A DNA stretch of 64,000 nucleotides from Cervus elaphus (Eukaryota > Chordata > Mammalia > Artiodactyla > Cervidae), in assembly GCF_910594005.1 (NCBI RefSeq), contig NC_057819.1, positions 121,617,669 to 121,681,668 of the forward strand, in the 5' to 3' direction. The notes under the pieces are model-generated. The model searched no databases, had not been told where the DNA came from, and saw only the letters and a program-made list of their open reading frames with translations. Each line of letters begins with the position of its first letter. Position 1 is the stretch's first letter. The position numbers were made by a program, and so were the translations under genes. Positions 22,089 through 33,890 of the stretch are shown one piece after another.

Positions 22089-23485
22089 GTAGGGGTGCAA
22101 AGGACTGCATACAGCTCCTGGAGGGCCTCATACCTGCTTGTCTCGGCTCAGCTGGTGTCTGAAACTGGCTGGGCAATGAGTCAGGTGGAGGGCACTTACT
22201 GATTTTCTAGAATCTCCTATCAGAATACCCATATCCCCAGGAAGGAAAAGCCTCTAAGGTCTAAGTTGAGACCTCTCACATTCAAGGGATTTGCTGACCA
22301 TGAACTGGGGGAAAGGGAAGGAAGATGTGTCCGAGGGGTATCAGGAGGAGAAAGAGGAGCTTTGGAGAGAATGACTGATTTACTTGCTTTGTAACTTGCC
22401 CAGTAGGGGCTTTGGAGGGTTGGGTGTGGGCACACAGGGGTACAGGGACAGTGTGGGACTGTGGGATGGCCACACAGACTCCCCCAGTTCTAGGAACCAC
22501 TGTGCTGTGACCGAGCACCTTTGCTCTGCAGTTACAGAGAAGTCAGAGAACCAAGGCCATATACTGCTGAGCACTAAGCCGTATGCTGCCTGGTTTAGAA
22601 CTCAAACCGCTGTACATACATGTAGCTTGTCCTAGGCCAAAATGAATATTAGTAACTCATGAACTATCCTAAAACCCTCAACACCCCTCAATTCACTTCA
22701 TGAGCCCTGGGGGTCTGAGAAGAGACACCCAGCCCTGACTTCCAGGAGCTCAGAGCTCAGATAAAGACAAGCCAACACTCCCCTGCAGTTCAGGGATGAT
22801 GCCTGGGAGGCAGAGTGGGCCAAGCAGGATGCAGTCACTCTGCCTGGGGAAGGGGAGAGGGGTCAGGAAAGCCTCACCTGAGCAGGTATCACATGCTCAC
22901 AGATGAGAGACAAGGAGGCTTCCAGCAGGGATTGGGCAGCCTTCCCCACACACAGCTGGGGAGGAGGGAGGAAGGACTGGGAGCTGGCACCATCTGAACT
23001 TCACCCTCAGGTCAAAGAGTGATCTTGTGAAACCCTAACCGAACCTTGTTCCTCTCTGAGACCAGTATTGCGGCCAGTGGGCTGCATGGCGCCTCTGTGA
23101 GCCCCAGATAACATGGCAGCTTCTGAGATCTCAGCACACAGATAAGGAACCTGGACATTTTGTCTTCTGGTCATTCCTGTTTAACTCACCCCTCAGCGGG
23201 TGGGAGGATGGGGAAGTAAGAAGAAACCCTGGTGAAGAAACAGGCTGGCAGAGCCACCTGCCCAGGGGGACCTTTGGAGGATACTACTCCCCAGGGCCTT
23301 GATGTTCTAATCAGCAAAACGGGATGTGACACGACCTGCCTCCTGGAATATGCCTAGCCAGAACATGGGACAGAACAGAGGCCAGAACAGGGGACGCTGG
23401 TGTGTGTAAAGGTGGTCAACAAGACGTTATGAATAGATGCTCCTCGGACAACAAGGTGACCAGTTAGACACACAAGTTAGACGCA
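22089..23485. other. Unique intergenic sequence
   Basis: No gene recognised. A small MIR-like string (AATCAGCAAAACGGGATGTG, about 23311-23330) is present. Confidence 0.45.
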
Positions 23486-23489
23486 CACC

Positions 23490-24180
23490 CCTCACCAGAC
23501 ACCAGCATCATTCCAAAAGGATCAGAAATGTAAATGTTAAGCAGGAAGACCCTAAGAGTATGAGAGGAAAACATTAAAAAAAAAAAAAAAGCACCTTTTA
23601 TCACCTAAAAAAACCCAGAAATAATAAATAAAAGATGAAAATGGTTTAGTTAAAAAACGTTTTTAATGGCCAAAATAACCACAACACAAAGTGCAAAGAT
23701 GAACGATACCAGGCTATTCATACTGTGTAGGAAGGACTAATCTTTATATTCAAAGCGCTCTTACAGACCAGTGATAAATAGTTCACCAAAAAAAGAAATA
23801 CAAATGGATCCCCTTGAACACATGAGATGCTCAAACTCATTCACAATAACAGAAATAAATTTCAAAACAATATCAAGAAACCGTTTTCCATATATCTGAT
23901 TAGCAAAAGCCGAGAGTTTAACAGTACACTGGTGGGCCGCACAGGAACACTTATGACCCTGCTGGGGCTCCAGGGTGGGGTGGGGATGGGGGGGCATGGG
24001 GGCGGGGGCGGTGAAAGGGTACAAATTCCAGGAGAAAGAGGACTCTTGCTCAGCAATTTCACTTCGAAGAGTTTATCAGATCTATGTAAAAACTATTGTT
24101 TGAGAGGAACTGATCACTAAATAGCGTGTTTGGAATCTACACAGTTATTTGAGCCTTACTTTTTAAATATCTCTGAACAG
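23490..24180 (+). repeat. L1M-type 3' region with an embedded G-rich tract
   Basis: Pieces of the L1M 3' region occur in order: AAAAGGATCAGAAATGTAAA, AGATGCTCAAACTCATTCAC, ATATCTGATTAGCAAAAGCC, CAGTACACTGGTGG, then GGTACAAATTCCAGG and AGCAATTTCACTTCGAAGAG. At 23973-24020 the expected L1 sequence is replaced or expanded by G-runs. Confidence 0.7.
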
Positions 24181-24789
24181 AGTCTTAAGCTTTGTCTGTA
24201 TTTTCACTTAACTGATATTTATATTTAAAATATGGCATCGTATGTTGCTTTACTGCCTTTCTCAGTAGAGTTACAATGAGAAGATGAATTTGTTCATTAT
24301 TTTTCCTGATGGTAGATGTGAAATGGTGCTTCAAAAAATTGTCTTTATGTATGTCCATGTGTGTGAGTGTGTGTGTACTTGGACATAGGTTTTAAGTATA
24401 AACCGGCTCTTTCAAAATAGGCTGCCATCTGAAAATGGGAAATTGGGGTCTGAGACCTGCTGGAGTGTAGAAGAACTTGATGGAAGGTTTTTTAAAAGCC
24501 CTAGTGAAGTTAATAATGAATTTTAAAAATATATGTTCAAAATTCATGTATTAGTTTTGAAAACTTTATTAAAATTAAGAAAACAATTATATGTACTCAC
24601 ATTAAAAATAAACCTAATGTTTGAAAAATTATGTATGGTCACATTTGGAAGACATAAGTTAGATTTCCAGCTGGTACTATGCTCCAGAGTAAAAATCTGG
24701 GTGTTTAAGAAGCCAAATTAAAAAAACAAGATGAAGTATCAGGCTAAAAATATGGGATAATATATCTATAATCCTGAGATAGACAGGCT

Positions 24790-24965
24790 TTTTAGTCTTT
24801 AAAAAATCTTTATTTTGAAATAATTTAATTTGGAGATGTTACAAAAACAAAGAATTCCCAGATTCCCTAAACAGTTAATATTTTAACACATTTGCTTTTT
24901 CTCTAATATATATGTAATATATATAACCACATATTTATTTGTATGCTGTGTCCTTCACAATGTAT
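24790..24965 (+). repeat. Old AT-rich interspersed repeat, family not assigned
   Basis: Strings such as TTTATTTTGAAATAATTTAA and TTAACACATTTGCTTTTTCT resemble a common mammalian repeat also seen at 29450-29770. I could not name the family. Confidence 0.4.
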
Positions 24966-25690
24966 CATATTGAGATAGGCTGTGACCTGGGACCCTTTGC
25001 TTGTACTTACATCTGTCTCTTGGAGCGAAAGAATACAAAGAAACCATAAGGGTCTAAAAGTAACTGCCTACCTGCTCAGTTGGGTCCAATCATGAACAAG
25101 ATAGAAAAAGGCCACAAACCAACTGTCATTTCTGAGGGGCCAGGAGCAAAAGCTGGGTCCCCCACAGGATCTCTGCACACAGCATCACCAAGGTGGTGGG
25201 CCCACCACCTAAGCACCCCCTCCAACCCGACCCACTGATCAGCCCCCACTCTCACGCCATTTAAGGAACCAGCCCGCCCACCTCAGAGAGCAGGCAAAGG
25301 GTACCTGTTACTTATTTTTATTCTCTAGTGCTGCATGAGTCCCAGTATAGCTTTGTCTGAATTCCTTGTCTGGCTTCTCAACAATTTTTATTGATTCAAG
25401 AGCTCAAGGACCCTGGTTAGTAACAATATCAAGAGGAAAGTGATGTCTATTTGTCTCATTATAGATAATGTCAACTTGGATCACTTGCTGAAGGTAGTAT
25501 CTGCTTGGTTTTCCCATTTTTATTCTTTTGTAATTAATACGTATTTTGTGAGAGATACTTTGAGACTAATAAATACACTGTTTCTCATAAAACTTCTACA
25601 TCCTAGTTTTAAAAAAATTATGCAAGTTCAATATTCTTTACATCCTAAATGTATACTAAGGAGAAAATGGGTCAAATTAGTGATGGCAGG
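24966..25690. other. Intergenic, unclassified
   Basis: No gene recognised. The frame at 25440-25913 runs through AT-rich DNA into a CHR SINE and is not coding. Confidence 0.4.
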
Positions 25691-25773
25691 TACATACAGT
25701 GGAATACTATGCAGGCGAGGAAAAGAATACAAGTTCTTTAGTACCAAAAGGAAAAGATCTTCAAGAAACAGCA

Positions 25774-25898
25774 GTGAGGCACTTCCCTGGCAGCCCAGTG
25801 GTTGTGACTCCATGCTTCCACTGCAGGGGACACAGGGTTTCATCCTTGGTCCGGCAACTAGAATCCTGCAAGCCTCATGGAGTGGCCAAAAAAAGAGA
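25774..25898 (+). mobile_element. CHR-type SINE with 11-bp TSD
   Basis: CACTTCCCTGGCAGCCCAGT head, CAGGGTTTCATCCTTGGTCC middle, GAGTGGCCAAAAAAAG tail, flanked by AAGAAACAGCA at 25763-25773 and 25899-25909. Confidence 0.92.
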
Positions 25899-25909
25899 AA
25901 GAAACAGCA

Positions 25910-28900
25910 TTAAATTAGAAAGAATTGTGCATCCCTTAAATGTGGGCTGTGGTAGTGATTTCCTAGGATGGAAAGGGAAAGAAAAAGGAACCTGTCTCCC
26001 ACATGCTCAAGAATTCCAGGGTGGGGGCCGGGGCAGGGCCCCATGGGTCAGGCTGGGTGGTCATCCGAAGTGCTGGCAACCCTGTGCCATCTCCCGAGTT
26101 CCTTTGTGATGACCAGGGTCCAAGAGCCCAGTGGCTGGGGAGATGGACAAATGCAGTGAGCAGAACGGAGAGCGAAAGGCCCAGCACTCGGGCACCAACA
26201 TACATCTTCCAGGGATCCTTTCGCTGTAAAGCCCACAGCAAAGCGTCCTTGGAAAAATCACAGATCCGTCAGTAAATCCTGAAGCAAACATAGTCACCAT
26301 GTCAGACATCTGAGACTTTCACGGTGAGAGGACCGCCCACTGGGCTCAGAGCCGGATCCGCCCCTTCTCACTGTGGCTCCTCCCTTTCTCACTGTGGCCC
26401 CTCCCCTTCTCTCCGTGGCTCCTCCCCTTCTCTCTGTGGCTCCTCCCCCATGCTCCGCTCAGGCTGTTCGGTCGTCGGAAACCCAGAGAAGCCTGGATGG
26501 CCTCGAGCAGTGTGACGTTAGCCTCACGAGAGGAGTAAACAAAGGTGGTTGTTGAGGTATCCACTGCCGGACTGTTCAATCACGTCTTAAACTCCACAGA
26601 CAGGTGAAATGCACACCTGGATGAGTCACAGGACGGTCCTGGAGCCCCAGAAGGTCTCCAGGACCCTATGTCTGTGGGGTTTAGGATCACCCTAGGGAGG
26701 GACACTCCCAGCCCCTGCCCTCTCAGGGGAGTGGGGCGGAGTAGAGGTGTGGCGGAGCAGGGCCCCCTCCCTCAGACGGGCTACAGGAGGAGGGTCTCTC
26801 TGTGTGGGGGGCGGGGGTGGGATTTCTGTCATGACCACAGTGTCCCTCCAAGCACAGTTGTGACTTTTTCCATGAGAGAGAGAGAGAGGCCTGGCTCCCA
26901 CCCACCCCAGAGGAGGGCACATCGTGGAGCGGCTTTGGGGAGTGGGCCCCTGAGTGGGCAGCAAAGGGAGTGACCGGAGACAGACGTGACCACGGTCTTG
27001 CCCAGGAGAGACCAGGCAACCTGAGTCATTGCAGGCAGCCTCCTGAAGGACACAGCACCCACCGAGGGTCCTTTCCTTATACCTCTCAGTGCTCTGAGGT
27101 CTCAAGGGGCCTCAACTGGCCAGTGACCTGGTCAGGGAAGCGGGGCAGAGTCTTGAATGTCTGTGCCGGTGAGGACTGACCACCACTGCAGTGAGCAGTG
27201 TCTTTTATTCTGCGACTTCCTCCTTCCTCATTTCATTCTCTTAAGTGATGATAGTGGTGAGTTTTGCAGTTGCTTTATTTTTAATTTGGGGGGTGGTGGG
27301 GATCGGGCAAGACTAAGTCAGTTTGATCAGTCCTCAGACTTGGGGGGGGGGGTGATCCTTAACTGGTCCCTGAAATTCAGAGCTAAAGTTCTGGTCTGCT
27401 AGATTCTGGTTGAAGCTTGTTCTCCTTAAGGAGCCAGATCTTGTGCAGCTGTGAAACAGACCAAGTTATAAATCACACAATGTAAGTATCCAAAAACCAC
27501 AAACAGGCTATTTCCATGGACGCCCAGGCATCCATCAGAACACACAGCCTCACTTAGAGCAGAACAGGCCCTGGGAAGCTGGCCACCTCGGATGAGGGCA
27601 GAGTCCTCCACTCTCTTCACAAACACCCCAAACAGTAAATCTCACTGTGGCGTGAGACGAAGTGGGATAAGCTCCGACCTCCTATGTGACTACGAAACCC
27701 AAGCCAGCTGGTGGGGGTGGTTGCCGTTGTGCCTGATCCTGACCTCTGACCCTCACTGCCACCTGCTCTGAGCTCCGGGAGGTGAATTCTCAGTGACTGT
27801 CCATGGCAAGGGGTATGGGTAAAGGGGCTGATGGCCGTCAGCTTATTACAGAAACCTCGGGTCAGAGGTGGCGGTGAGCCCAGCTGAACCATGGGGCCCT
27901 GAGCTGGCCCAACCTCGCCAAACGCTTCACCATCTTTCCCCAGCTTCTCGTCTGTGAAACAGGGACAAGGAGCTGTTTCAAGGAGGAGAGCCCTCCTGGC
28001 CACACCACCCAGGCCTGGCTACCTCCACAGCTGTGGGGCTGTCGTACTGGACAGCCAGCAGCACCCAGGGCTCAGAGCAGGAGCCTAGGGGTGTTTGCAC
28101 GGGGGCAGATGGACAAGACAACCTAGGGATGAGCCCCAAGATGCTGCCTTGACGGGAAGTTTTGCTCATCGCCCACGAGGGGCTGATCCTCCTACCAAAC
28201 TCACAGGAAACAGCTTCTGGCAGGCGCCTGCCCAAGTGGAAGGACAGAGACCAGACCTGAGCAGCCCACCCAGGGATCCCCACCCTCCCCGCTCAAGCTC
28301 CACTGCAGGGACCCCCCCCTCCCCGGGCCGGGTCAGGCTGGGCTCCACCTGCTGTAGGAGCCACGTCTGAGGGCGCAGGACTGTCTCTCCTGGCGGCCCG
28401 TCCCCACCCCACGCAGATGTTTCCTGCTGATGCTGCACATTTCTGCTTTAATGCGAGGGCTGCCCAGCACTGAGCACGTGGTGGAAATATGCCGACACAG
28501 CCATTTATCTCCCTGTGTCGCAATTCACCCTCTCGGGGCAAAGTTCCAGCTGATGCCTCCAGAGGCGCCGAGGCTGAGCTAGAATCTCGGTTCTCCAAGG
28601 ACCCGGACGGCCCGGAACCCAGGGTGCGGCAGGAAAAGCGGTTGGGAGTGACACATCGCGGGCCAGGGGAGCCGTCTGACCACAGCCGCTCAGAGGATGT
28701 GAGACATGAGGGCACTGCAATAGCCCTGCGCCTGCAACAGGGGGACGAGCACGCAGGTGGGAAGCGGCTAAAGGACCCGTCCCAGAGCCCTCGGGCTGCT
28801 GCTTCATCCTGAAGACTTGGAAGGTGGCGGCGGTCGCCCCCCTGGGTATTGCCAGAGGTGAGATCGTGTGGAATGGAACGCAGAGCCAGAGGAGGAAACT

Positions 28901-29440
28901 GCCACCACGGGGGCGGGGCCCCAGTGGGCAGGTTCCCCTGAGTCTGACCCCGAGGGTGGCATCCGGGTGACACCCTTTTTCCTTGGGCTTCTCAGAATTT
29001 AGCTCCACACGCCACCACCAGCCCTGGGCCAGCCCCTATTTGCTCTGCCTTGTTCACCGACTGGACTCCGGTCAGCTGATCCGCACCCTTGGCCTTGATC
29101 AAGCCCACAGATGGTGGTACACTGGCCAAGCCTCTGCCAGGGGTTCCACATCCCCCCCCCCAACACCTGACAGCCAAGGTCTCTCTAGGATCCGACCCCT
29201 CCCCTTGGATGGCAGGCTGCTCCTTTTGCAGCCTCAACCTTGGATGTCCAACTCCTTGACTGGACTGCTCTTCACCCCTACCCACCCCTATCTCCAGTCA
29301 CTTTCTCAGTGAGACCCGCCCCACAACTTAAATCGTAACACCCCCCACACATACCCTCCCTCCCCCTTGAATTAATACACGGTGCAGCGGTCTCACTTAT
29401 CCACCTCACAAACACGCACAGCAAAGCCAGTATGTAAGCT
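25910..29440. other. Transposon-poor GC-rich intergenic interval
   Basis: I see no ruminant SINE or LINE in about 3.5 kb. Contents noted: a minisatellite (26366-26450), a GA run (26875-26888), G-runs (26810-26820 and 27341-27350), an MIR-like piece near 27930-27965 and a CpG-richer patch at 28440-28690. Large overlapping frames on both strands around 28293-29008 have no known domain. Confidence 0.5.
26366..26450 (+). repeat. GC-rich minisatellite, about 21-bp unit, 4 copies
   Basis: The unit is roughly TTCTCACTGTGGCTCCTCCC, repeated with small changes (CTCACTGTGGCCC, CTCCGTGGCTCC, CTCTGTGGCTCC). Confidence 0.8.
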
Positions 29441-29449
29441 CCATGGAGG

Positions 29450-29770
29450 CATCAATTTTTAATGTTTTTACTCTGAAAAATTTCAAACATAAATGCGAAA
29501 GTAGACAAAACAGTATGATGAACCCAACGTCCCATTACTCAGTTTCAGCAATGCTCAACCCTTGGCCTGTCTTATTCCGTCTGTGCCCCACCTTCGCACA
29601 TACCACATTTGCCTGTAAAGGCTGCCAAACTAGATGCACTTTTAAAGAATTTAACCACACTACCATTATCACCTAAAAATTTAATAGTCTTAAAACCAAA
29701 TAAACGGCCCATGTCCAGAATTCCCCAGTTGTCTCATTTCATACAGCTGTTGTTTTTAAACATCAGAATC
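29450..29770 (+). repeat. Old AT-rich interspersed repeat, family not assigned
   Basis: AAAAATTTCAAACATAAATG, AGTATGATGAACCCAACGTC, CCATTACTCAGTTTCAGCAA and ACTACCATTATCACCTAAAA follow the order of a widespread mammalian repeat that I recognise but cannot name. Confidence 0.5.
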
Positions 29771-31820
29771 CAGAGTCTAAAAAAGGGCAATGTGTTAATA
29801 TGCCCCAAGCTTTATGAATAACACTCTCCTTCGTTTTAATTTCTTGTTGAAGGAACTGAGTTGCTTACCCCTGTAGAATGTACCACATCCTGGCTCCAGC
29901 GGGCTGTGTCCCTAGGTTGCCTGGCTATCCTTCTGTGCCAGTCTTTCCCGCAAGCCCGTGATGGACACAGAGATCGACCCATGTCAGGTTTGCTTTTCAG
30001 CAACAGTACATCCTCACTGGGCTTCCCGGCATGTCTCCTGGGGGCTTCCTCAAGGATGTTGCCCTTGACTGAGGACCCAGGGCTGTTCAAGGCTGCTCTT
30101 ACCTTCCCCACCTCCCTGTATATGTCAGCTGGGTGTTTCTCTAAGAACCTTCTTGTCAACTGTGTGGTTACTGTTCATTTAGGAAAAGCAGGATAAATGC
30201 CTGCTGCTTTCCTTTACTTACCCATTTTTTTTGAGTAACAAGTTGGTTTCCAGCATTTTCCAAAGGTGACCGAGAGCTCCTTACTTTTTTTTCCCCCTCC
30301 AAGTTTTCTTTGTTTTCTGTATAGTCATGGACTCATGCATTGTAATTTATTTATCGAGTTTCAACCCATTTTGGTCACTATACTTCCTGATGCTCTCGTG
30401 TCCCGCCTGTGGCCACATGGGGCCCCTTCCCGTCAGCTGTGTGTCGTTGGACAAGAGTCAGGATGGCCCAAGCTCACGTGGGCACCCAACCCCGGCAGCC
30501 CAGGCCCCAAAGAAGGACCAGTGCAAGAGTGGGCTGTGGTCCCGAGGGGGCGAGCACGCATGTGAGAAACTCATTTCCAGACAAAGCCCCGTGCTGCTCC
30601 ATGAGCTTGAAGGGGCTCCTGCAACGCTCTTTCTTCTGGAGGTAATAATGCTTGCTCTCAGCCCCTCAATATCTCCCCTCTCCCTTTTCAACCAGCTGTG
30701 ATGGCCCCTGTCCTGTTTTCCTGGTTGTTACAGGCTTTTTGGCTCCGAGGGCTCCACAGCTTCCCAACCCGGATCCTGAGGCCTCCAAGCCACCCTCGAC
30801 ACCTGCCCCAGGTCGCATGCTCCACGCTCTGCGCTTCTGAGCTTCTGAAATGTTTCTAAAAACCAAACAAAACCAGACACTGGCATTGCCTCCTTGATGC
30901 CATCCTGATGTGTCAGTTCACTCCTCCTGCAGGTGCCAAAGTTTCAGTCACAGGTGCCTACCCTCCTCCGCCACGTCTCCCCCTCACCTCCAGATTCCCA
31001 TCATGCTGTCAGCCTCCAAGTCCTGTCCCAGGGACCCTCCTCCGCAGGTATGTTGGGTGTGCATCTGGGTGGACCTCTCTCCTCCTGTCTGGGCCCCCTC
31101 CTCCTCCATCAACTCCTCCACCGTGTTTTCCTGGTTTGGGAGTAGCCTTGGTCACCATCACCACCACCACTCAATCCAAGCCATGCTCTTCACTCCATCA
31201 GTCCTCAGACCTCTGGACCCCCAGCCCCACCTCCATCCCCTCTTCCCAAACAATTTGCCTCTCCTTCCAGCCCCACCTTTGACAGAAGGACACACTGCTG
31301 TCCACAAGCAGTTTCCCCCATTTCATTTGTGGGAAGGACGTACCCATTCAGAAAGCAGACCTTTCTGCCTCCTCTTTTAAATCCAAAATAATCTAAGAAA
31401 AGAGCTGGGTTCTACGGTATAGTTTCCTAGCACCCTTATTGTTTTGGTTAAGCAAAATGCTCCAACACACATGCGTGCTCCCTTACCTGCTGGCTGGTGA
31501 GAAAAGCCTAAAGCTGTCCTTTGTGCAGAAGCAGGCTCTCTGCTCCCCCAAAATGAGGCTGTATCAGGTGAGGCTCATTCAGTATAGACACGGGCCCCGT
31601 TCGGCACTCAGCTGAGATCATTTACCTGCGGACACGAGCCCTACTCAGGTGAGGCTGTTCACCTGCAGCGCGGGGTCCCCCCTCTGCACTTGGCATGGCT
31701 TTCCTGACATTTAGGTCCCACCTTCCTGTCTGCAGCTGCCCATCTACCTGGATTCCTACTCTGCATGTTCCTCTTCCCCTTCTCCTTTCCCTTGACATCT
31801 GCCTCTCCTCCTTTTTTGTC
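29771..31820. other. Unique intergenic sequence
   Basis: No gene recognised and no young repeats seen. Pyrimidine-rich from 30900 to 31280, with a CAC/CAT trinucleotide patch at about 31152-31172. Confidence 0.5.
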
Positions 31821-31824
31821 GAAC

Positions 31825-32640
31825 AGCTTCATTGAGAGAGAGCTCACACACCATACAGCCCACCATCTGAAGTATACAATTCAGTTGTCTTTAGCCCATT
31901 CACAAGGTTGCCTGACCAGCACCTAAGCTCAGCACATTTTCATCACACACCAGAGACCCCACACCAGCAATGGTCACTCCTGGTCTCCCTTCCCCCAGCC
32001 ACTGGCAAACACTCAGCTATTTCTTTCAGTGGATTTGCCTTTTCTGGATATTTCACATAAATGAATTGTCTCTTTTTCACTGAGCATCACGTTGTCAGGG
32101 GTCATGCATGTTGCAGTCTGGTTGGCAATTCATTCCTTTTGTGTGGCTGAATAACTGTCCACCGTGTGGACAGACCATGTTTTGTTTACCCTTTTGTCCA
32201 CTGATGGACATTTGCATTATGTTATTATTCCTAATGGCTTCCCAGATGGCACCTGGTAAAGAATCTATCTGCCAGTGTAGGAGATGCAGGTTCTATCCCT
32301 GGTTTGGGAAGACCCCCTGAAGGAGGGCATGGCAACCCAACCCACTCCAGTGTTCTTGTCTGGAGAATCCCATGGACAGAGGAGCCTGGCGGGTTACAGT
32401 CCATAGGGTTGCAAAGAGTCAAACGTGACTGAAGCGACTTAGCACGCACACATACATTACTCCTGATAACACTTTGGGATTAGTATGAATAATGTCGTGA
32501 ACAAGGTTTTGTGTGGATGTAGGTTTTCATTTCTTACAGGCTTACCCCTAGGAGTGGAATTGTTGGTCCCACGGTCACTCCATCTAACACTTTGAGGAGT
32601 TGCCAGACTGTCTCCCACGGCCGTGACCAGGGCTCCCGTT
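31825..32640 (-). repeat. L1M-type 3' region, interrupted by a Bov-tA
   Basis: The reverse complement of an old L1: GAAGTATACAATTCAGTTGT, CCACTGGCAAACACTCAGCT, CACTGATGGACATTTGCATT, then after the SINE TAGGAGTGGAATTGTTGGTC and GAGGAGTTGCCAGACTGTCT. Confidence 0.85.
32236..32455 (+). mobile_element. Bov-tA SINE with TSD
   Basis: GGCTTCCCAGATGGCACCTG head, GGAAGACCCCCTGAAGGAGG, ACAGAGGAGCCTGGCGGGTT. It is flanked by ATTATTCCTAAT (32224-32235) and ATTACTCCTGAT (32456-32467), 10/12 identical. Confidence 0.93.
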
Positions 32641-33243
32641 TCCCCGGCTCCTCCCTCACCAGCACTTGTTATCCTGTCTTTGTTTGTAGCCAGCGGGCTG
32701 GTGAGGACCTGCGTCCACTCCACTCTGCCCTCAGCGGCTCCCTCTGCACTACCCAGATGTGCTCGGCCTCCCGAGCCCAGGTCTCCACCTCGGGGAGGCA
32801 GGAGCCTCCTTGCCTCTCCGCCTCCCCACGGACCTGCCCCTCTGCTTCCACTGGGGCCTCAGGATGCTCCTTTCTGCTGCCTGTCCTGTGACCCCTCCCC
32901 CACACAGCAAACTTTTCCACATTTCTTTGTTAAAATAATTAAGTATGAATATTAGGAACGTGTTTTTACGTCAAGTGCACTGTAATAACAGTTGATCGGG
33001 GGGAAGGCTCAGCGCTCCTCTGAATCCCAAGCTTCACAAACCTGGTCTCCCAGCACCGCTGGGGACTGAGGACAGGCCTGGGAAGGATCACCCTGGCTCC
33101 AGAACATTCTCCCCGTCCTGCTCCTGCTGTCCCGATGGCTTCTCTGCTCTTTCCTGGTTCTTCATCTTGATGTTCCTCGTACCTCCCACACCTCCCCATT
33201 TCTAACAGGACAAAACCCAAACCTGTTTGCCAGCTGTTGCTAC

Positions 33244-33461
33244 AGGGCTTCATGATGGCTCAGGGTTAAAGAACCTGCCTGCCAATGCGGGCGACACCGA
33301 AGACATGGGCTTGATCCCTGGGTCAGGAAGATCCCTGGCAGGAGGAAATGACAACCCACTCCATTATTCTTGCCTGGGAAATCCCATGAACAGAGGAGCC
33401 TGGCGGGCTATAGTCCAAAGGATCGAAAAGAGTCGGACATGACTGAACGACTAAGCATACA
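33244..33461 (+). mobile_element. Bov-tA SINE
   Basis: GGGCTTCATGATGGCTCAGG head, CTTGATCCCTGGGTCAGGAA, GAACAGAGGAGCCTGGCGGG body, AAGAGTCGGACATGACTGAA end. Short flanks TGCTACA (33237-33243) and TGCTGCA (33462-33468) may be TSDs. Confidence 0.9.
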
Positions 33462-33890
33462 TGCTGCATAACAAGAATTAGTGACTTAAAACACTAAGAA
33501 GCACTTACTAGCCTCATAGAGTCTATGGATCAGGAATTTGGAAGCCACAAAGCTGTGTTGCTTTGTGGTCTCAGCCCGTCTCACCTGAAGGCTTGACTGG
33601 GGCTGGTTGTTCCCCTGCCAGGGTGGCCCTTTGCATGGCTGGGGGCTGTTACTGGTTGTTGGTGGAGGCCCATTCCCCCAGGACAAGTCTCAGGCTTCTA
33701 GAACGTCCTCTGACCCTGGCAGCTGGCTTCCCCCAGAGTGTATGTTCCTTGGGAGAGCGGCCCTTCCTCTGGCCAAGCCCCAGAGAACACACAGCATCCC
33801 ATCCTCCACCTTCTGCTGACTGGTATCAGACCACGAAGTCCAGCTCGCACTCAGGGGTGAGGGATTGGTCCCCACCTTCTGCACAGAGTA
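33462..33890 (+). repeat. Old mammalian interspersed repeat, family not assigned
   Basis: The order TGCTGCATAACAAGAATTAG, GTGACTTAAAACAC, TGAAGGCTTGACTGGGGCTG and CAGCTGGCTTCCCCCAGAGT matches a widespread mammalian repeat (possibly LTR-type). It is diverged. Confidence 0.5.

Noticed and set aside
28293..29008. 226- and 167-codon overlapping minus-strand frames
   Set aside because: Two frames are open over the same GC-rich bases, which points to composition. No homology recognised.
31152..31175. Run of six His codons (GHHHHHHS) resembling an affinity tag
   Set aside because: It is a natural CAC/CAT trinucleotide patch in pyrimidine-rich genomic DNA, with no vector sequence around it.
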